Assembly: GCA_947462335.1 (NCBI GenBank)
Contig: OX381707.1
Location: 62,845,773-62,909,772 of the forward strand
Direction of reading: 5' to 3'
Source of the DNA: Harmothoe impar
Lineage: Eukaryota > Annelida > Polychaeta > Phyllodocida > Polynoidae
Length of the DNA stretch: 64,000 bases
Shown one piece after another: positions 54,448-64,000 of the stretch. The translations under genes and the position numbers were made by a program. Within the stretch, counting starts at the first letter, position 1. Each line of letters opens with the position of its first letter. The notes under the pieces are model-generated. The model was not told where the DNA came from, made no database searches, and saw only the letters and a program-made list of their open reading frames with translations.

Positions 54448-54495
54448 CATTGATACACTTAGCAGTTGCCCCATCAACTGCTAAGTGTATCAATG
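54448..54495. repeat. Perfect hairpin, 21-bp stem and 6-nt loop
   Basis: CATTGATACACTTAGCAGTTG (54448-54468; shown in part elsewhere) pairs perfectly with 54475-54495 around CCCCAT. TGATACAC recurs at 54800 and 54874, so it may be the middle of a decayed MITE. Confidence 0.9.
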
Positions 54496-55194
54496 TCCTT
54501 AACCAGTTAACTGTACTATCAGTAGAAGTCCTTTAGAAGGCTTAATTTGTACTGTGCCATAATTGTGACACAACAGGGCAAAACGTACCATTACAGGAGT
54601 TTAGTGTCAAAAACAGCCACTAGGTGCCCACCACCCATGCAACAATATGACATTACCCTACTGACTTATCATGGAACATTCAGCCTGTTGCGTTACAATT
54701 ACCTATAATATTTAATCTAAAATTCACTAAAACACTTTCATGCATTACAGATAAAAATTCAACAAAAAGTAGTTTCACTTGAGAAAAAAGGACCAATTTT
54801 GATACACTTAGCATGGAAAGAATTCATAGTTTCACTCAATAGGCCTACAGATAGCCCCACTTTTGATACACATGAATTGACAGACCTAGCAGTTGTCTGA
54901 TGCAGTTGGATGGTTGACTGCCAAGTGAAGCTATTGGAATTGTAATTGACAGGATTGATAGGCCTACACTTAGGAGTTGTAGTGGAAGTGACCAACATGG
55001 CCCAAAAAAGCGTGACATACTTTATGGACGGCCCCTATCGTTAGAAGTGTCTGAACGGACATTTTTGGCATTATGATTGTCAGAATCAGGACATGGAGCA
55101 GTGGCCAAATGGGTCCTGATAACTAACTAAGGAGACGTGCTGTTGAACCGTTTAAAGCCCCAGAAAAGAAGGGGTACACTGAAAATCTATAGGT
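54496..55194. other. Intergenic DNA without a recognised gene
   Basis: Carries further TTGATACAC-TAGCA words; nothing else. Confidence 0.4.
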
Positions 55195-55540
55195 TGAAAG
55201 GGTTAGTCAGTACAGACTATCCTAGGTTCGGCATATGTGTGTTAGTCACAAAGGCAAAGTTATATTCAAAAATGACAGAGGGGTAGGTCAGTAGTGGCTA
55301 ACCTAGGTTCATCATTGGTGTGTTGTATTTGTATGCCACTAGTTGGTGCCACCTGTAAGATACTGTGATGACCACTCAGTGGCTCCCCCTGGTAATTAAA
55401 AGACTAAGGTGGGTCGGTCAGTACTGACCAACCTGACAATAATCACTTACCTAGGTTGGTCGTATAGGGAGCCAAAAAATTGGCTAACTAGGCCAGGTAC
55501 TAGTGACTGAGAGATTGGTCGTATAGGGAGCCTAGGAATA
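55195..55540 (+). repeat. Degenerate repeats GTCAGTA...CCTAGGTT
   Basis: GGT(C/T)AGTA-N-AC(C/T)-CCTAGGTT appears three times (about 55203, 55286, 55412) and TTGGTCGTATAGGGAGCC twice (about 55464, 55516). Confidence 0.6.
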
Positions 55541-56582
55541 TCAGTATAGTCACACATCGCCGTTTAGTATAGGCTTAGTAATGTAATATAAACTAAAAAG
55601 GGCCTTAGAAGGCCAAGAAGAGAGATATAAGGGACAAGAGAGGAGAGAAGGAAAGGGGATACCAAAATATTAGGGTGGGACGGTTGTGTAGCATAGACAC
55701 CGAACTAGGGACAAAACACATGACAGTACTGACAACAAATAAGAAGAAACACACTGAGGGTTGGGATGACTGTCGATGCCCTTATAAATGAAACAAGGTG
55801 AGAAACTTTACCGAAAAATCATTGAAAGACTGTCGGGTAAAAATATACGCTGATTCAACCCAACTTAACCTGATGAATTGCTTCACTAGGGTTGTACATA
55901 ATTATTATGTAAAACCACAGGGAAGCATACATTATATTACTCCTTAGACTGTAAGAAGAACCTCAAACCTACTTAAATGTTATGAACCCCAAGTGAGGAA
56001 CTAGTGAGAGGGTGTTCAAGTGGAACTAATTCTTTAACTAATTATATTTAAAAAAGAGCACCTAGTGTCTGTTTACAATGCTAAATCCCCTCAAAGTTAT
56101 ACGTTTTTCCACGTTGAGTCACCTTAGCATTCTTTTTCTTGGAATGAAAACACCGATTAGCTAAGGACACTGAAATATTTCTCTCCTTCAGAAAATCAGA
56201 ATGGCATCATCATCAATGTGTGGGAGTAGTAATGTCAATAGCACGCATGGAATATGGCAGCCGGCTCCAGCCCAACCAAGAAATAAATGAAAATAGGAGA
56301 AGGGCAGTGAGATGGGCTGCACTCTGACATGTGGCGTATCTGCTTACTTCTTCTTAGCTTATTAGCTGTCTAGCAGAGAGAAACCCTAGAGGTCTATCTC
56401 ATGCCATGCACTCACCTGGCTGTAAACATGGTCATTGGTTTGAATACTCTAGATATCTTGCACTATTTTATGTGCAAAAAGAAAAGCATGCGGAATACAG
56501 GTAAATTCTCTATAAAGACGCTTTTCCTGATCCCAGTGATCAGGTTGCGTCAATCAGTGCTACAAATGTGTACAAAACTATG

Positions 56583-56585
<3 letters not shown>
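55541..56585. other. Intergenic DNA without a recognised gene
   Basis: No supportable feature. Confidence 0.4.

Positions 56586-56653
<68 letters not shown>
56586..56653. repeat. (TA)n microsatellite
   Basis: About 34 TA units without interruption. Confidence 0.97.
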
Positions 56654-56656
<3 letters not shown>

Positions 56657-57084
56657 CAGCCTCAAAGAAAGAGTCAACTCTAAAATCATGAGCTTTCAAG
56701 GCGTATATTCCGCCAGAAGATGGTTAAAGAGCCAAGGCGACTTTTACTTCTGTGTGTGTATATTTTAGGACATTTGTCTTTATGGTGTTATGAAATGTCA
56801 AACTGCGCATGTGCGTAATGTCAATTCGACTCACAAGTGTTTTTGTTACAGATTATGATCCATATGGATGGTTTTGAATGGATATCATGGAGGTGCGCAG
56901 CTTTTGATACAAGCTTTCATAAGATGTCCCTGTTATATCAGCAACAGTCCACAACAGCATATAAGAACCCCCCGCGATGACTTCTAATTAGCCCTGCTGC
57001 ACATCCCGTCGTCTCGCTAATTGGCCAGCTCGAGTCAACACTGCACTGTTAAGTATGTATTTATGTATGTGTGTGTGTATACAT

Positions 57085-60629
<3,545 letters not shown>

Positions 60630-60728
60630 AAAGCATTTAGCTCCAATTTGTTGCTCCTCTGGAAAGCATTTAGCTCCAATTTGTTGCTCCTCTGGAAAAC
60701 ATTGAGCGCTAATTTGTTGCTCCTCTGG
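60630..60728 (+). repeat. 33-bp tandem repeat, 3 copies
   Basis: AAAGCATTTAGCTCCAATTT starts at 60630 and 60663, with a diverged third copy at 60696; each ends GTTGCTCCTCTGG. Confidence 0.95.
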
Positions 60729-61460
60729 CTTGCCAAATAGATTGACTATAGAGATCTATATTGTGCCCACACAAATAGGAAACATGAGTTCTTTGACTAC
60801 CGGCGGGGGACTGTTCGCCGAGTGATATTGCTCCATGTAGGTCACGCAGACCTCCTCCAACCGACCACCAGGTGGCAGTCGGGAGGCGGCCCACCACGTG
60901 ATCACGTCGTTCAAATGAGCCGTGTTACAATGGGTAATCTGCGGCCGTGTCAGTGATAGGGATAGGGAGCACCAGGGGGGATAGTTCTGTATCCTCAACT
61001 CACCTCCAAACACAACTAGATAGGACGGAGCTCTAGAGCCTGAAATGCTGCGGCCATCGCGTCCATACACCAATCGTTCACAGCAAGGATCCAGGGTTTC
61101 AGGTAAGATTACAAAGCAGCATGGAATGATAATTATGCTGGCCGTAGAGAACCTTTCATGAAATGGAACTTGGGTAGTCTAGGACTTGCGTGTGAACAAC
61201 AGGAGAACAGTTTGTACTACCAGAAACAGATCTGATGCACATATCTAATCTGTAGAAATGGTGGTGTAGACCGGTTGGTGGTAATTATGATATTATAATC
61301 ATGTTGATGGATGACTCTGTCAAAACATACATCGTACAATCATTTCCGGAATATGAGTGGGAAATCCCTACCAATTATAAGTCTAGATATGAAAAAGTAT
61401 GAATACTATGAAAATGAATCTGATGGCGATGGCCCAATTGATGCGAGAGATAACGATGGG
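60729..61460. other. Intergenic DNA; CTCF-like word at 60863-60878
   Basis: GACCACCAGGTGGCAG fits the CTCF core. Nothing else is supportable. Confidence 0.4.
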
Positions 61461-61566
61461 GACAGAGAGACAGACAGAAACAGACAGAACCAGACCGACT
61501 GGAAGACAGACAGACACAGACAGACACAGACAGACACAGTCAGACACAGTCAGACACAGATGGACA
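61461..61566 (+). repeat. (ACAGACAC)n microsatellite
   Basis: Interrupted CAGACA repeats of about 100 bp. Frames across it are repeat artefacts. Confidence 0.9.
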
Positions 61567-62019
61567 GATACATGCAGAGAGGCATGGAGATTAAACGGAC
61601 GCTGGGTAAAAGCCAGATACTGTAAGGCTGTTCCAGGTTTATTTCCGACACTGTTCAATCTTCCTGAAACTCCCATAAATCATGGCTTTATTTTCAGGCT
61701 TGGTTTTACCTTTCAACATTTATTTTACAAGCCGACTTTCCAAATGGCACCTGCCGCTGGAAGGAGGTGGTGATTAAACAGAAGATTGATTGCAATGGCT
61801 GGATGGGGTGATTCTAATTAGGGGAGGAAGAACCTCCTCAGAGAAAGATGGGGATTGAAATTTAATTCTCTTTGGTCGTCCGGGCATTGGCGCAGAGATA
61901 ATGTTTAGTAGATGTTTTTCAAAATCTTGTGAGAATTAATAGAGTAACAGTTGAGAGGAGACAGGTTATTTAAATGCCGGTTTTTCACCATAGCCAATCT
62001 GAAAGCATGTGGTTATTGT
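61567..62019. other. Intergenic DNA without a recognised gene
   Basis: No supportable feature. Confidence 0.4.
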
Positions 62020-62395
62020 ATTGCAAGTAGTATAAATAGAAAATGGGTATGTCATTATTCTTGTGAGTACTATTCATGGTAACATGAAATTCTCATGATA
62101 GTTGTACGTGTGCCAAATGCCAATGGGTATTATAAAACACAATCCATGTATGTAATAAGTATAATGGACATGCCAGATTGCCAGTGGAGATTCTACAATC
62201 TACGTGTAGATAGTATATATAGAAATGGAGCTTTGCCAAATGGAAATTCTACAATTCTTGGTGTAAGTAGTATATGGAAATGCCGGATTACGCATGGAAA
62301 TTCAAATCATTCTTTATGTAAGTAGTATATGGAAATGTCGAATTGCAAATGGCAATTCTTAGCATTCATGTAAGCATAATTTATGGAAACGTGGG
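62020..62395 (+). repeat. Degenerate tandem repeat of about 56 bp
   Basis: TAAGTAGTATATGGAAATG-like phrases recur about every 55-57 bp near 62207, 62262, 62319 and 62371, with weaker units to the left; each is followed by a GGAAATTCT-like word. Confidence 0.75.
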
Positions 62396-64000
62396 ATTGA
62401 CCATGATGATATGAGATTATTCTCCTTTGTAATGGGGGGGGGGGGGGGGCAGGGGAGTAGGGACATGAGGTAAATACAGGCAACTAGGTGGGACCGAATT
62501 TATATATAATATGAGAAAATAAATACTGAACCTACAATGTGAATTTATTGATAGACTAAATCCACCCCAAAAGTATGTTCCTTACTCGGTCTACTCTGGT
62601 TTAAAGAAGACAAGCTAAGTCGGCCCTGAGTGGGCAGTGACAGCGATTGGATTAGGGGAGGGTCTAATCGGATCTGCAGACGGCGTCTTGGAGGAGATGG
62701 GAGACGGAACTGTCCACAACCCGATACAGCAAGCCTGCTACTTCCCTATTCAATCTTACTGCAATGTCACTACCCTGCCTCCCTCTATTACCGCCAGTCT
62801 AATTAACGTTCATTTATGTGGTTATCTTGTGTCATCACAGTATCACTATTTCCACATGTCCATTATCCTGCCATGTCACAGGTGTCCACAATCATCCTTT
62901 CTTATAGTACCATATTCCTAGATTTACATTCAACACTTACATTCAACAGATTTGCCTTCTTTTATTGTCTGATCCCCAAATCACTGTAACTTAGTTGTAT
63001 AATATAATGCACACAATGCATGTATCTTAAACCTCTCCCCGCCAAAGGCCAGAGCACCTACTCCACTGAGCTTAATAAAAATATGTTACTCATAAAAAGT
63101 AAAAATGAGAATATTTTCGTACAAGGCCTACTTGAAGCACCCCATGTTTGGTATCATTTACAAGTTTATGACATCCTCTTGCACATCCTAAATTCCATTA
63201 GTGTTTACAAAAAAAGGAGTAGCTATGCCAACACCTCCTTTCAGTTTTTGATATAATTCTTTTTTTCCCACATTTTTTGCGAAACTACAGAAAAATCTGG
63301 CGGTGGCAGGGTTAGCATCCGTATATGTATACCTGATGTAGAGAAGAATTATGGATGGGCTTAGAATGATCGGTTCGGCTGTTTAAAATGACCTAGACAT
63401 TCGGTATCACATTCACATCTCAGAGTTACCATTGGCAATGATTAGACCCACACACTCTGATCATCTTCTAAATATTATTTGAACGACACCGCGTGCCCTA
63501 TCACCTTTGGGTCTCCACATCCATCCCTATTACCGTCCATCTAGCGCCTTATCGTTCAGGGCCAAATCCCCTCCCAAACCAGCCCCTGTCACCTCTCCAC
63601 CCTACCCTCCTCCTTCACCACCTTCTGCCTCCTCCTCCAGTGCCTACCACATCCAGTCCTCTGCGGCTTAGTCACAGACCCTGTACTCAGACCTCATCTA
63701 AATTCCTCTGGGCTTGGCTGGTGAACCGATATAAATTCGCGGTGACACCGCTCCAAACCCTAGCACCTCCCCTCATAGATCTATTTGACTTTCTGTCGTC
63801 CTTATAATCTACAGTATACTGTCCCCGTTGCCTTAAGATTGACCTTCAAAGTGTCCCTTTGGTGGCAGTCTGGAGGAGGGGAATCCATCAAATCTACAGG
63901 GCCCCTCCAGAGAGCTTAATCCTGCCTCCCTGCGGGGCTAGAGCCTCACCCTCGACCCTGATTTTAACATCTTGTGCACGTGTTGGGTAACTGTTAGATA
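62396..64000. other. Intergenic DNA without a recognised gene
   Basis: G-run at 62434-62450 and pyrimidine-rich sequence at 63530-63660. No gene, RNA or element is supportable. Confidence 0.4.

Noticed and set aside
61383..61773. Frames across the ACAGACAC repeat
   Set aside because: Created by the microsatellite, open on both strands.

Overview
The window looks like a stretch of an animal nuclear genome, most likely a marine invertebrate. It has long non-coding tracts, abundant microsatellites, CCAAT, E-box and CTCF-like motifs, and almost all recognisable protein coding belongs to eukaryotic mobile elements. The elements are of the Polinton/Maverick, Ngaro/DIRS, CR1-like LINE and MITE types. 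There are no bacterial operons, no confident host gene, and no rRNA or intact tRNA gene. The species cannot be named from the sequence.

Layout. 1-920: 5' fragment of a protein-primed DNA polymerase B gene. 1832-6674: a Polinton/Maverick deletion derivative with 279-bp terminal inverted repeats (TIRs), 5'-AG...CT-3' ends and a 6-bp target duplication AACACT. It keeps only a broken, 5'-truncated PolB. 6942-7789: MITE. 8004-13330: a complete Ngaro-like tyrosine-recombinase retrotransposon, plus strand, with split direct repeats A1-ORFs-B1-A2-B2. 13331-21445: AT-rich DNA with small hairpin MITEs and a short promoter-like CpG patch. 21446-26833: a second, divergent Ngaro-like element on the minus strand with a damaged RNase H region. 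27487-30543 (minus): intact LINE endonuclease/reverse transcriptase ORF. 30874-34404 (plus): large divergent ORF with coiled coil, RRM-like domain and a C-terminal NADAR domain; only 330 bp separate the two ATGs. 35420-41290: a foldback-like element whose inverted arms are built of tandem repeats around a 3-kb G-rich minisatellite. 41290-64000: MITEs, hairpins and simple repeats, with one candidate small TATA-driven ORF and one candidate promoter/first exon.

How the parts work together. Each Ngaro-like element encodes a Gag-like protein with two zinc fingers, a reverse transcriptase/RNase H and a tyrosine recombinase. In both elements Gag and Pol share one frame split by a single UAG in the context AAG-UAG-GAU, and the recombinase frame opens just after a TCTTTACAG splice-acceptor-like site. 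This predicts readthrough for Pol and splicing for the recombinase. The Polinton TIRs are packed with CRE, E-box, ETS, CCAAT and YY1-like motifs and look like promoters. The most unusual locus is the head-to-head pair of a LINE ORF2 and an ORF1-like protein fused to NADAR, an enzyme domain of ADP-ribose/NAD metabolism.
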